Shown here: piece by piece, positions 11,039 to 22,184 of the stretch | How positions within the stretch are numbered: position 1 is the first letter of the stretch | How the letters are laid out: every line of letters starts with the position of its first letter | Source of the DNA: Lineus longissimus | Taxonomy: Eukaryota > Nemertea > Pilidiophora > Heteronemertea > Lineidae | Direction: 5' to 3' | Assembly (NCBI RefSeq): GCF_910592395.1 | Contig: NC_088322.1 | Coordinates: 6,009,431-6,073,430, forward strand | Length of the DNA stretch: 64,000 nucleotides | The notes under the pieces: generated by a model | Database searches by the model: none | The model's input: the letters and a program-made list of their open reading frames with translations, nothing else | What the model was told of the DNA's origin: nothing | Program-made: the position numbers and the translations under genes

Positions 11039-12066
11039 GGGATCACGTCCAAAGTCCGCACGCGAATATTCGCTGCGCGAATCGGGGCGAAAATTCGCCT
11101 GGTCGAATATCGCCACATTCATTCGCCTCCAAATCGCTCCCTGCTTCGGCGATTCTATTATGATCAGGCGAAAATTCAGACTGAATAAAAATCGCAGGCG
11201 AAAATAATAATCGCGCCTAATTCGCTCTCACCAACCATCGGAACGAAGCCAATATTAGAGGCCTATATGTGTTGTAGTATGCCTATTCCGACATCAGCTG
11301 ATAGCAGACCGAATAAAAACACAAACTGGAATTCCCGGTCAACCTGACTGCAGTAATCATATACATCACATCTATCCACAAGGAGCTACACAAATATGGC
11401 ACAGAGGTCTGAGGTTCTTAGTATTATGGTATGTATTCCGAAGGATTGTGGCGGAATGTACCGAATCATACAGCTAATCATAGTTAGGCTTATGTTTCCG
11501 AGTCTCAGCCAACCAATCAAGATCGTTGTAGTATCCGGTTATCCTAAACAGCGTCCACCAGCGCCCACCAGCGTTCACCAGGTTTAAAGTCGGGTATAAA
11601 GTCATCAAAATAAAATTTTGTGGCCAAAACGTCATACGTACACCATAAAAAATACATTTCTTAACAATTTCATGCTTATTTTGTTTAAGACCATTAGATT
11701 TTACTTGGATGGTTTTAATGTATGTATGTGTTTAAACCTGGTGGACGCTGTTTAGTATGACCCGATTTGTTCACGTTACTGCACTTTTCCGCAAATAAAA
11801 CAAGACAAAAGTCGTTGCAAAATCGTTCCGAATATCGGACAAGCATGCAAGAGCCACCAATTTCGTAAAATCGCTCCATTATCGCCTGGAGCGATTTTTG
11901 GGGCGAAATCAAAGAATTGGCGCGATTGTGGGCAAATTTCGCATCTGACATTCCGGCGATTTCATATTATCGCCTCACATTCGCCGGTCGATTTTCGGAC
12001 AGATTTCGCAGGCGAAAGGGTGAATTTCGCCGGCTAATATCGCGTGAGGACTTTGGACGTGATCCC
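11039..12066. mobile_element. Harbinger-type MITE within RT
   Basis: 1,028 bp with a 19-bp perfect terminal inverted repeat (GGGATCACGTCCAAAGTCC), matching on for 7 of the next 8 bases. It is flanked by the 3-bp duplication TAA (11036-11038 and 12067-12069), the preferred PIF/Harbinger target. No transposase frame. Both subterminal regions are full of GCGAATATTCGC / GGCGAAAATTCGCC palindromes. Its removal rejoins the RT frame without loss. Confidence 0.93.
11544..11755. repeat. Inner inverted repeat, possible MITE nested in the MITE
   Basis: An 18-bp inverted repeat (CTAAACAGCGTCCACCAG at 11544-11561, complement at 11738-11755) encloses about 176 bp of AT-rich DNA. The left arm is followed by two more CCACCAGCG units. 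No clear target duplication, so the element status is uncertain. Confidence 0.5.
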
Positions 12067-13379
12067 TAAGCTAGCTGATATTGGGGTTTTGGCTACTGTT
12101 GAGGAACCGACCCCATGGTTTAACCAGATGGTTATCGCGGAGAAAAAGTCTGGTGACATACGCATATGTCTCTCTCCGCTTGCGTTAAATCGTGCTCTTA
12201 AACGTGAGCATTATCAACTGCCTGTTTTGGATGACACTCTCCATAACATGGCAAATTCCCGTGTCTTCACTAAGCTGGATGTGAAAAGCGCGTACTGGCA
12301 CGTGGAACTTGATGATGAATCTAGTATGCTGACAACGTTCCAAACTCCCTTTGGCAGATATAGGTGGCGCCGTCTACCTTTCGGCTTGAATGTATCAAGC
12401 GAACTGTTCCAGAAAAAGCTTCTGGAGGCCATCGATGGTCTCGATGGTGTTGAGTGTATTGCCGACGACATTGTTATCCATGGTCCGGATGTTGCAACCC
12501 ATGACAAAAACTTGAGGAACTTTCTATCGCGTTGTCGTGAAAAGGGGATCAAGCTTAACTTGTCAAAACTGGAACTGCGCATGCCCGAGATTACTTTCAT
12601 GGGACACAAAGTCGGTAGGACAGGATTACAAGTGGACCCTGAGAAAGTCCGTGCTATTGCTGACATGCCCCCTCCAACAAATCTGGAGGAACTTCGACGT
12701 TTTCTGGGCATAGTTAACTTCCTGTCGAAATTTCTGGCGAATCTGACCTCTGTAGCTACGCCGCTACGCAACCTCACGAAGAAGGACACACCCTTTGTGT
12801 GGTCCTCTTCTCAGGACGCTGCTTTCACTGCCATAAAGAAAATGGTCTGTGAAGCACCCGTGCTTGCTCTCTATGATCCTAAAAAGGAACTGACACTTGA
12901 GAATGATGCGTGTGAGTATGGGCTAGGCTCAGCCCTACTCCAAAATGGAAGACCTATCGCATATGCAAGCCGATCACTGACAGATAGTGAAAAGAACTGG
13001 GCTCAGATAGAGAAGGAAATGTGCGCAATTTGTTTTGGTCTCGAAAAATTCCATCATTACACCTATGGTCGTAAAGTTCACGTTATCACCGACCACAAGC
13101 CTTTGGTACCGATCATGTAAAAACCGTTGTATAAGGCACCATGACGCCTGCAGAGACTCCTCCTACGTAGCCAAAAGTATGATTTTGACCTTACGCATAA
13201 GGCTGGGACCGCGATTCCTCTGGCAGATACGCTGTCGAGGGCTCCACTTGCTGATAAGCCTGAAACCGAACTTGTAACAGTCAACCTCATTAATTTCTCT
13301 CCGATCAAACAGGAACAACTGAGCAAAATACGCGATGAAACTGCGCGAGACACTGAACTTACAGCATTGATGGAAACCA
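12067..13379 (+). pseudogene. Reverse transcriptase and RNase H of the Mag-like element
   Basis: RT palm motifs in order: RICLSPLALNRAL, VFTKLDVKSAYWHVEL (catalytic Asp), LPFGLNVSSELFQ, and IADDIVIHG (catalytic DD, about residue 148). The thumb region GHKVGRTGLQVDPEK and RRFLGIVNFLSKF follow. RNase H shows ENDACEYGLGSALLQ, QIEKEMCAI and VITDHKPLVPIM. A TAA at 13118 and a TGA near 13138 cut the RNase H. The same frame then continues through HKAGTAIPLADTLSRAP to about 13410, where a shift occurs. Apart from these lesions the RT itself is uninterrupted. Confidence 0.92.
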
Positions 13380-13570
13380 TTGCGCAAGGATGGCCTGACA
13401 TCAAAAGTGACCTACCTAAAAGTGTTGTACTTCAATTACAGAGACGAACTTTCAATGTTGGATGACATTATTATGCGCGGTGAACGTTTTGTGATTCCGA
13501 AAAGCATGCGCCGTGAAATGAAAGATAAGATACATGCAGGGCACCTTGGCATTAACTCTTGCTTGTGTAA
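13380..13570 (+). pseudogene. Integrase N-terminus of the Mag-like element, cut by an insertion
   Basis: Frame after the shift near 13410 reads MLDDIIMRGERFVIPKSMR then HAGHLGINSCL, the first half of the HHCC zinc domain. It breaks off about 13565, within a few codons of LGINSCL. The second half (ESCSTCAAF) reappears at about 20845, so the zinc domain was split by the 7.3-kb composite insertion. About 15-18 residues between them are not found, so the insertion caused or was joined by a small loss. Confidence 0.88.
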
Positions 13571-13782
13571 CAAAATTAACCTTTAGCTTCTTTGTTTCGT
13601 CTTGGGACCGGTTTGAGTCCGCATTATACATACAACCGCTGTGCCGTCAGTACTCGTTCTCCGGGAAGAGGCTAGAGAAGCAGGTCCAGGACAGATTGCC
13701 GCGAAAATTTATAAATAGTTTGGGAAAGTCCCTGATGACGTCATTATGGGGTTGCCTGCTTTGCGGGAAATATCAACCCAAT

Positions 13783-14866
13783 ATGGCGACCAATATTATG
13801 ACAGCTGCCCCTCCGGTTCAACCGGAGTGGCAAGCGTATTGGGACGCAGAAATTGACGATTCATCTATGTATAAGGATCAGACGAAGTTCAGAACAGAGG
13901 CTGATTTATCCCGTATTCATCTCCCCATCCGGAGTTTCGAAACTGCTACGAAAACTACCTTTATCACGTATTGGAAAGATCCCGACTTTGGTAAATTCCT
14001 CAAAGGCATGTACATGACGTATATATAATACATTCAAAGTACATGTACATTGTCATTGTACATGGTACATCGGTCCTTGTACATCACGATAGCCTCCTAC
14101 ATGAATTGCTATTGCTAGCCCATTGCTAGCCAGGCATATATATTTGGCATATATATTTAAGTCATTATCATTTCGACTGTAGGCGTCTTTGCCTCACATA
14201 CATGCTTTTATCATCACATCATGATGTTGGTAGGGCCTACCTACAGATTTATCGATCATAATATTTATGCACATATAAGCCTAGGCCTATACTATAGCCT
14301 ACACGTACCCGGCATACAACCGGGTACGTGTAGGCTATAGGCGTGTAGGCTATACGCCTTACAGACTAGCCGAATCATATGTCAGTCCCATATGTCAGTC
14401 TTGCCCAGGGCCAGGGGGGCGGGCAGCGCTGCCACTTCCCACTCTTCTTTTGTAGGGCCTAGCCTAGGCACCCCTAGGCGTAGGGCCTCTTGGTCTATAG
14501 CTCAGTAATGCTGCCCACCCGGTACTGCTACCGTCCGTCGATAACTATACTACTAACTATACTGTACATGTAGCTATGAAGGAAGGAATGATATTGCATA
14601 AATCCCATGGCATTAGTAAGGTAGTAAGTAAGGGCTGCCTTTCTGTCGCCCTTTTAAAGTAATATTGTATTGTACTGATAATCATACTTTTCTCTCCAGA
14701 TTTTCATGAAAGAAAGAAACCCCCTAAGATATACTGGGAAGGAGCAACACCATTTGCTGTGGTTGGCATTAAGAAACTTCGTTGCCACCAAGGAATTGAT
14801 AGGAATTTAAAGAAGAAGGCGAGGGAAGCAGCCATAAGGAATCGGAAGGTATTATTCGCAACATGA
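13783..14866 (+). CDS. Possible two-exon gene fragment of unknown function
   Basis: The first frame, from the ATG at 13783, gives an acidic 80-residue segment (TAAPPVQPEWQAYWDAEID, then SFETATKTTFITYWKDPDF). It is open to a stop at about 14026. A second open stretch begins at 14700 just after a pyrimidine tract and AG (TTTTCTCTCCAG) and reads FHERKKPPKIYWEGATPF, then VVGIKKLRCHQGIDRN, to a TGA at about 14866. The second piece resembles the opening of many uncharacterised invertebrate proteins in which a YWEG-PF-V-G-K--CH-G-DR pattern precedes a Lys-rich helix. I see no clean donor linking the two, so splicing is a guess and the function is unknown. Confidence 0.35.
14292..14340. repeat. Perfect 21-bp hairpin
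   Basis: Arms 14292-14312 and 14320-14340 (CTATAGCCTACACGTACCCGG and its exact complement) around a 7-nt loop. A further GTAGGCTATA copy follows at 14346-14355. Confidence 0.9.
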
Positions 14867-16220
14867 GTTACATTTACATTGTAGATTGACACATTTATTG
14901 CTCTCTCCCCAGCTCGAAAATAGATCTGTTAAATCTTTACTTAAATGTTATATGTCTGAGCTGGAAATCAGGGGTTGATGTTCGATTTCCTGGCCCTATG
15001 TACAGGGAAACAGTTTGGCTTGCTCTAGTTTTGTTTTTCATATATGGGATGGCATTTGAGGTTGCTTATTCAAAATTATTTCATTTGACAGCTTTAGAAG
15101 TTTTTAAAGGTGTTTTACGATGTAATAACGGCACTCAAGAGTACAGTAAAGGAAATTCATCATTTTGTGGATAAATAAAGAGTTTGTGTTATGTCACAAA
15201 TAGCAGTACTTTGTTTTTGTTTTGTATCTTTGCATCTGAAATATTTACTATGAAGAATGGTGATGAAGAAGAACTAGCAAGTCCTTGTCTTCTATTAACC
15301 CCCCCCCCCCCCTTCGAAGAGGTAGGAGCAGCTGGCTTGACATCCTGACAAATCCGGCCATCGATCACTCGATATGTGGCCTCGATATGTTTACTCCCTC
15401 AATCAGAAAGATGCGTAAGGAGTAGGCCCTGTTTGCAAGAGGATGCTGGATTGATAGTTGGAGGCATGCGCCAATTACCATGGAATTCTGGAAATCTCCC
15501 CTCCCCTATTCCAGAAGGGCCAGCTATGGCAAAAGAACCTCTCTTAAAGGGACCCTATTGGCAGCTATGTGGGCAACATATGTAGTCAACATTAACAAAC
15601 ATTGGATCAGTGGAGACAGAAAATGCATTACACAATTGCCATATCTCCCCAGCCACCCGGCCCTTTATCCCCCTTTATCTGAATAGAGAGTGTGCCAGGG
15701 TGCCATGGAGTCTACTCACTGGTGTTCAAAAACACAAATAAGATCTTGGAGTTAAGTGTGAAAGGGCTTAGACTTGGTTTCCTTAAAAAAATATTTCAAT
15801 ATTTCCTTTATTTCCCTTGATATTAATTCATTTCATTAGCTGTCTTCCACGTAAACAAACCCACGTGCATTGATCTATTTTAATCAACGAGAATTCCCTA
15901 GTGACGTCATCAGTGACATCACAGTGTTTCCCAAGCTATTTATAAGTTTCCCGAACTATTTATAAATTTTCGCGGCAATCTGTCCTGGACCTGCTTCTCT
16001 AGTCTCTTCCCGTTCTCCGGGTTTGAATTTTATGTGTACCTAGGAGATTTTTACCGGAGCAGATTTTCGTGTTTGAAGACAATTTTACACAAAACTGTGT
16101 GGTGTTAGATCATCAAACTTTGGAGAGACCTTTGTCTCCTTAGGACCAATTTATCCAGAAGTATTAAGGTAGCAGGAAGGGTTGGGCGTTTGTGGTTTCT
16201 GAGTCTGAGGGGGTTGGTGT

Positions 16221-16284
16221 CTGTTGACTGTGCTTTAAGAGAGACTAGGCATGGCGCCAGTCTCTCTTAAAGCACAGTCAACAG
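16221..16284. repeat. Perfect 26-bp hairpin, shared with 46 kb
   Basis: Arms 16221-16246 and 16259-16284 are exact complements (arm core GACTGTGCTTTAAGAGAGAC) around a 12-nt loop containing GGCGCC. The right arm recurs intact at 46112-46137, with the same flanks and a degraded left arm there. It is therefore part of a dispersed repeat, not a chance fold. Confidence 0.92.
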
Positions 16285-17347
16285 GCATTTGGTCTCAGTA
16301 TTTGGGTAAGTACAGAATCAAGCCAGCTCAGAGAGCAATGATTGAACGATGCTGTGGACAAGTCCAAGGATACTGCATCAGTCACGACCAACTTCTCATC
16401 AGAAAGCGTCACCACCAGCATATTCAATGTTCAGTTCCAACCTGTACCAGTCCAATGCACGCCTGTCATGGTCAGCAGTGGTCAGCTTAGCGCGATATGG
16501 AACATTCTTCCGAAACTCAAGCGAGGGAAGTCTGCTCATTAGCATATCTCGCGCACTGCTCCTTCTTGCCAAACATCGTAGTGAAATCGTAATGGAAAAC
16601 GTCTGGCTTTGCGCCAGACATTGAGACTAATAAGTGAAGAACTAATAGGTAAAGAACTTCTACTTGCGCGAGACTGCTGTGATAAAATTATCATTGCAGA
16701 GACTCCTGTGACGTACACATATATTTTTTACAATCAAAAATGCCCTCAAAAGACCACATAGAATGATTATTTTATTGATATTTCCTGCTATATACCTTCC
16801 AATTATCACTTTATACAAATAGATCGGCGTTAGGTCGCATGCTTTTCTTTCCTGGTGACACTATAAAGCAAAATAGTTGCAACCCCGTAAATGCGCTATA
16901 AGTCCAATAATAAGTGACGGTGACCCATTATAAATGTTTGGGCTTTGGGCCCTTGCGTCTAGAGCTTCCTGGTAAGTTTATAAGTAACCGTATATTTGTA
17001 ATAAGTGTTTTTATGGGTGCAATTTCGGACTTTTGTAAACTTGTCCGCCATGTTTGAGGACGTCATTCTCATCAATTTGTTTGGAAGCTGGACCCTTGTT
17101 TTCACATGTTGTAAGTTTTAAAGTGGTTCAAAAGCAGGATATTTTGAGCATAAGAGTGTTTTAAAGTGTTTCATGTGGTAAAACTATGTTTATAGCATCT
17201 GGGGATGTCGATTTCAATGCTCTGGATTTTGAAGTGTGGTCACAAATTGTGCCTAAAGTTGGTGCGTCTTTCAAAACTTTGAGCATCTTTCAAGTATCGT
17301 GATTTGTCTGGGGACGGGGTAGCCCGTGGGAGGACCCCGTAGGGGGG

Positions 17348-17355
17348 TATAAAAG
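17348..17355 (+). promoter_or_regulatory. Candidate TATA box
   Basis: TATAAAAG after a G-rich stretch (CCCGTAGGGGGG). About 130 bp downstream is a strong splice donor (AGGTAAGG, GT at 17482), and an AG|ATG acceptor-like border precedes the 64-codon frame at 17753. The spacing fits a short 5' noncoding exon. Confidence 0.5.
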
Positions 17356-17752
17356 CTCATGTTAGCCCCAAAACAATCAGATTGCCTGCACACCAGGCCC
17401 AATTACACCAATTACGCCAATTAGCCAACTAGCGGTTCTCCTAGTAGAACTCTTACTAGTACACTGAGAATTATCATTTAGGTAAGGTTAGTACTGTCTT
17501 ACATTCTGTCAGATTCCTCACGCACATGTTCATGCATTGTGTAGCTTGCTAATAGCAGCACTGGTTATCCATGAGGATGAAGGTACTTTGATTAATCTAT
17601 AGACAAAGCAAAGGCAGTAGCCTTGATCTTTTTGGTGTACCGACTCCAAATTGACTTGAGTCAGCTCCAAAACCCAGAGGGTTATATTTGAGCAATCCTA
17701 TTCTTATCTTATCTATTGGTATTTCTGGGGTGGTAAAATATCAATTCTAAAG

Positions 17753-17947
17753 ATGCCAGAACCTTCTGTTTCCCTGAATGCACCAAGTGTGCACATATAT
17801 CCAGATGATATCATCATCATTGGCACTTTTATAGAACTAGAAGATCTAGTTGAGTTTTTGGACGAGTTAATTGAACTCTTGGTCCGTCTTATAGAAGGCG
17901 AAGATATTGACATGAGTCAATATCCTTTTCTCAACCATTTACTATAA
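17753..17947 (+). CDS. Small acidic protein, 64 residues, unknown
   Basis: MPEPSVSLNAPSVHIYPDD, then a strongly acidic amphipathic helix region rich in Glu/Asp and Leu/Ile (FIELEDLVEFLDELIELLVR). No Cys and few basic residues. A TATA box, donor and acceptor lie upstream, and an ATTAAA signal is near 18076, so a complete short transcription unit can be drawn. I recognise no family. It could be a small host or element protein with a helix-mediated partner, or a chance frame. Confidence 0.35.
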   Translation: MPEPSVSLNAPSVHIYPDDIIIIGTFIELEDLVEFLDELIELLVRLIEGEDIDMSQYPFLNHLL

Positions 17948-18449
17948 ATATGAGATTGTTTGGGGAGTGTTTTAATCAGACCAAGCGCTGATTGCTGTGT
18001 TTAAAGATTTCCATGTTGTGCCACTGTATTTGTGTAGTTGTAAATAGTTGTAAATAGTTGAAGTCAAGTGTTGATATTAAAATCTATAATCACATATAAG
18101 TGTCTGTCCTTTGTGGTAGAGTAGCATCTTCATCTTCCTGACTCATATCCTCCGATTCTCCATGTAGGCCATGGGGCATGCCATGAAATTGTAAAGTTTC
18201 GTTTGACATTACACCGAACCATGATCTGACACTTGTATCTTCTAGATAATGATAAACATGTCCTAGAAACCCATTTTTCTGGAAAAGTTACTTCCACATT
18301 AATTAGTAACAGTCATTTAAAAACTCTACCAGGTGCCAATCTGAAGTCTTTGTTTTACACTGACTGTAGTTCAAAATTCCAATCACAGAGGGCTCCGGAA
18401 TACCTCATTAACCAATCAGCTTCCTTTGTTTCATCAACAAAGAGGCAAA

Positions 18450-20499
18450 ATGGCAGCCTCCAAGAAATGCTGTTTACATCATATAGATGATGAATCTGGG
18501 CTTATTTCTAAGATCTCTGTGGCTAATTACAATAGGATTTGTGACTGTTTGAAGATTGGAAGCGTCTGGATAGAAGGGAACTGGAAATAGCTAGCATTCT
18601 CTCAGGAAAGAGTACTAATTGCCCTGAACATGACTTTCTTTTTTCTGGTGATGTATCTTGCATGTCTTGTTCTATGTGTTTACCTCATCTTTCTGAACTT
18701 GAGAAAGGCAGTTGCCCTTACCCAGTGTCTCACATATGATGCAGCAGATGCCCTGAAGGCAGCAGCGCAACAATATAATGATGAACAACTTTTGCTAAAA
18801 GTAATAGATGTTGATCTTGTTGCAAAAGAGGCCTATTATCACAAGTGCTGTTACAGGGAGTACACCCGTTCACTGAAGCAATTAAATGCTGAAGAAACAA
18901 AGGATAAAGGAGATAAAGCATTTGAAAAGTTATGTGCAGAATTTATTGAGCCTAGAATCATGTTGGGTGGGGAAATTATTCGTATGGACAAACTGACAAC
19001 AATGTATATGCAATATAAGACCGAAGATCCCAATCAGGAGTTACCACCAAGTTATCAAAACTGTCTACTAAAGCGTCGTCTGCAGCGGAAATATAATGAC
19101 CTTGTTTTCCTAAAAAAACAGGACACGTAATCTTTGTGAATTGGTTCTCTATGATCATGTGCAAAATCTTAAAGTTGTGCCAGAAGAGAGCTCCACAGAG
19201 ATAAGTGGTTCAGATTCTGAATTTGATGTTGGGGAGGGCATTAGTGAATTAGGGTATGGAGAACGCTTTTCTCAGGAATCTGTTAGAAATCTGTACAAAT
19301 CAGCAATGTTCATGCATAATTTGATCTCTTTGGTTCCAAATGAGTGTGGACCTTGGCCACCCACTGTCAAATTCCTGGATGATGAGGCAATAAAGAAGTT
19401 TGTCCCTGCTGAACTACACAATTTCTTGGCATGGTGTATAGGTGAAACAGAGGATGTTCAGTTGGAGGGATATGTTTCAATCAAAGATTATGATGTCCAA
19501 CACAAAATGTTTTCAATAGCACAAGATATTGTATATCTTGCTTCTAAGGGCAAAAAAGACATTCCAAAACATCTGGCATTGGGGATGACAATGCGCCACC
19601 TGACAGGATCCTCCCAAATTATTGGACTCATGAATGGTCTTGGACATTCAGTGTCACATACAAAAGTCCTAGAATATGATACGGCATTAGCAGAGAGGCA
19701 AGCAAGTGTGAATGATGGTCTTCCAGAGGGTATTGTCAAGGGTTTTCCCACAACACTGGCATGGGATAATAATGATTTTGGGGAGGAAACCCTCAATGGA
19801 GCAGGTACAACACATAACACCAATGGCATTGCCATCCAACGTCATCAGGGACCAGTGCAATGCAACAGTGCTGCTATAATCTTGCCAAAATCACGCCGCC
19901 GAACCATTGGTACTCCAGAAAAAAAGCTGGTGGAGTATTATGGGAGGAAGAAGGAAGGACCGAAACAGTTTCAGGAAGACACAGATTTGCCAACTTGTAG
20001 TGAAGAACAAAGGGCTCGCCACCTTGATGCTGCTTATGCCATTGTGAAGTCCAAGAATGCATTGTCGACAGAACAAATTCTCCCTGGTTGGACAGGTTTT
20101 AATACATTGTTATGCCACACTATTCCATCCATGAGCCAAGTTTCATATCTACCAATTATAGATGCAAGTCCCACAGAAATGACAACGGTTAACACAATTT
20201 TACATAGGAGTATCAAAATAACGTGTCCCAGCACGTACAAGTGGTCCCTAGATGATGGTTTCCTTGTCCCAAAATGGATTAACATGTCCTATGCACCAGA
20301 TTCCCTCTTAAAGTTCATTGCGTGTGCTTGTAAAAAGACTGGATGCAACAAGGGGAAATGCTCATGCCGTGAACACAACCTGCCCTGCACAGAACTTTGT
20401 AAATGTATAGACTGCTCAAACTGTGAAAAATCCCATGAGGATGAGGTGGACCCAGATTCAGATTCTGAGGAAAGTGATGAAGATGACATGGTCGAATAG
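18450..20499 (+). pseudogene. CXC-tailed mobile-element-like protein, frameshifted N-terminus
   Basis: The main frame (about 18630-19130, then 19141-20499) encodes roughly 600 residues. The N-terminal part has zinc-ligand-like pairs (CPEHDFL, CMSCSMC) and a YHKCCYREYTR motif. The middle has an Asp/Asn-rich TLAWDNNDFGEETL block that looks like a catalytic strand of a DDE-type nuclease. The C-terminus is a Cys-rich CXC-like array (CACKKTGCNKGKCSCREH, then CTELCKCIDCSNC) followed by an acidic tail. Many invertebrate genomes carry multicopy relatives with this layout. I believe they are transposase-like but cannot name a superfamily. Frame changes near 18600, 18720 and 19130 are either small introns or lesions. 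Confidence 0.6.
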
Positions 20500-20841
20500 A
20501 ATTTGCAGCTAGACAAAATATTTTAAAAAGACAATTGATTGTACATAGAATATGTTTTAATACAGACTTGTAATTAGCCACAGAGATACTTGAAACTAAA
20601 GAAATTTGTCAATTGGTCTATAATTGGATTTACCATGTCACAGAGAAAGTGTAGACTTGCAACCAATAAAGATATTTTTAAAGGTAAGACTGTTTTTTAT
20701 GTACCAAATCAATATATTTGCATGGTGTGACATAAAATTATACATGGCATGGCATGACATGACATTGGACACTTTAACTGATACGAGCATGGTTTGAGCA
20801 TGGATTAGACGCATGTAGGTGAATGCATTAAACCATAAAGC

Positions 20842-21937
20842 CCTAAATTCATCGAGTCTTGTAGTACCTGTGCAGCATTTGCGGACCGCCAGCCTGCTGA
20901 AATGTTGTACCTCCATGAAGTACCAAAGCGTGCATGGGCAAAGGTTGGCGCTGATCTGTTTTCCTACAAAGACAAACAATATCTAGTGACTTCTGATTAC
21001 TTCAGTGGCTTCTTTGAACTAGACTATATCCCGCAGACAAACTCCGGCACTGTCATCGCCAAGATGAAAAACCACTTTGCGCGCTACAGTGGTTAGCGAT
21101 GGAGGACCGCAATTTACGGCAACTGAGTTCAAAACGTTTGAAACTCAGTGGGGGTTCAAACATGAGTTTTCAAGCCATGGAAACTCAAAAGCAAATGGAG
21201 TTGCTGAAGCCGCAGTCAAGCAAGCAAAACATTTGTTGAAAAAAGCGCACAAGTCGCATGAGGACCCATATTTAGGACTCTTGAATGCGCGTAATATGCC
21301 AACCGAAGGGTTGGACTCAAGCCCTGTCCAGAGAATTTTGGGTCGCCGCACTAAAACACTTGTGCCAACTACGGCAGAGTTACTCAAACCAAACTCTGCG
21401 CCCTCTCTCAAAGATCAAATCAGACAAATGGAAAATCTGAAAAATGGACTCGCTGTTCGACTGAACACCAATCGCAAGGATTTGAAACAACTGAAACCTG
21501 GCGATACTGTGCAAATGCAGCCCATTCAAAGGAGAGAAACGGAATGGAAACCTGCTACAATTACCAAACTGCTAAATTAAAGGACGTACGAGGTGAAAAC
21601 AACTGATGGGACATTGCTCAGGCGCAATAGACAACATCTTCGCTTTAAACCTCATGGTGAACGTGCGCCGCCGCAACCACCGAAATCTAACATGCAAGGA
21701 ACTGTAATGAACAGTAGTTCGTCTGTACCTTCTGCGCTGCCTGAGAAAAAGGACAATTCCGTCCCCACTGATGCATGTGCACAACAACCAAATGCCAGTA
21801 AGATTCCTCTTCCTAAGCCTGTACCAATGCTGAACAATTCAGAGACTCGGGCTCCAAATGAGCCAACTGGCTACGTCATGCGCCGTTCAGGTCGTATTAG
21901 CAGACCGCCTGCTAGATTCGCAGATGAGCAAACTTAA
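20842..21937 (+). pseudogene. Integrase catalytic core and tail of the Mag-like element
   Basis: Resumes the zinc domain (ESCSTCAAFADRQ), then the core: KVGADLFSYKDKQYLVTSDY (first Asp), VVSDGGPQFTATEF (second Asp) and SKANGVAEAAVKQAK (Glu). A small deletion near 21085 shifts the frame between the first two Asp residues. The C-terminal region (LKPGDTVQMQP, RRNRQHLRF) is interrupted by an in-frame TAA at 21578. It ends at 21937 in a Pro/Ser-rich tail. The protein would join element cDNA to the genome if intact. Confidence 0.9.
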
Positions 21938-22170
21938 ACAAATAATGTGTCTGAAGCGTTATCTAGTGTGTACCGTACAGCAGTATATTAGTAATGAGTA
22001 ACCCAAATGCTGTGAAGCATGTTCTGTGGACTTTCATACATTTATCGGTGCCTCATGGACAATATAAGTTTAGCTCTAGAGTGATCGCTATATACGATTA
22101 CTGTCTTGGACTTTTCGCTTCGTTAAATGTTATAATCTTCTCTTTCTTAATTATCCTCTTCCTTCAGGTT

Positions 22171-22184
22171 TCAAAAAGGGGAGA
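22171..22184 (+). promoter_or_regulatory. Polypurine tract
   Basis: CAAAAAGGGGAGA immediately precedes the 3' LTR TGTTCC and is the expected plus-strand primer of an LTR retrotransposon. Confidence 0.85.

Larger units (their letters stand above)
13664..16011. repeat. Inverted repeat pair, ~65 bp arms
   Basis: Arms at 13664-13728 and 15947-16011 are reverse complements with about two mismatches (core GGTCCAGGACAGATTGCCGC). Beyond them, TGATGACGTCA words on both inner sides extend the similarity with gaps. They enclose about 2.2 kb that includes the two exon-like frames. This fits a TIR element whose outer ends I could not fix. Confidence 0.75.
13571..20840. mobile_element. Composite ~7.3-kb insertion in integrase
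   Basis: Defined by where integrase coding stops (about 13565) and resumes (about 20842). Contents, left to right: a block bounded by ~65-bp inverted repeats (13664-16011) with two exon-like frames, a 64-bp hairpin (16221-16284), a TATA-bearing short transcription unit (17.35-18.1 kb) and a CXC-tailed gene (18450-20499). A TTAA sits near each border (13576-13579 and 20828-20831) but I see no matching terminal repeats, so the outer element is unclassified. Confidence 0.6.

Noticed and set aside
13576-20831. piggyBac or Kolobok insertion with TTAA duplication
   Set aside because: TTAA occurs near both borders but the adjacent sequences are not inverted repeats and the integrase frame does not rejoin cleanly.
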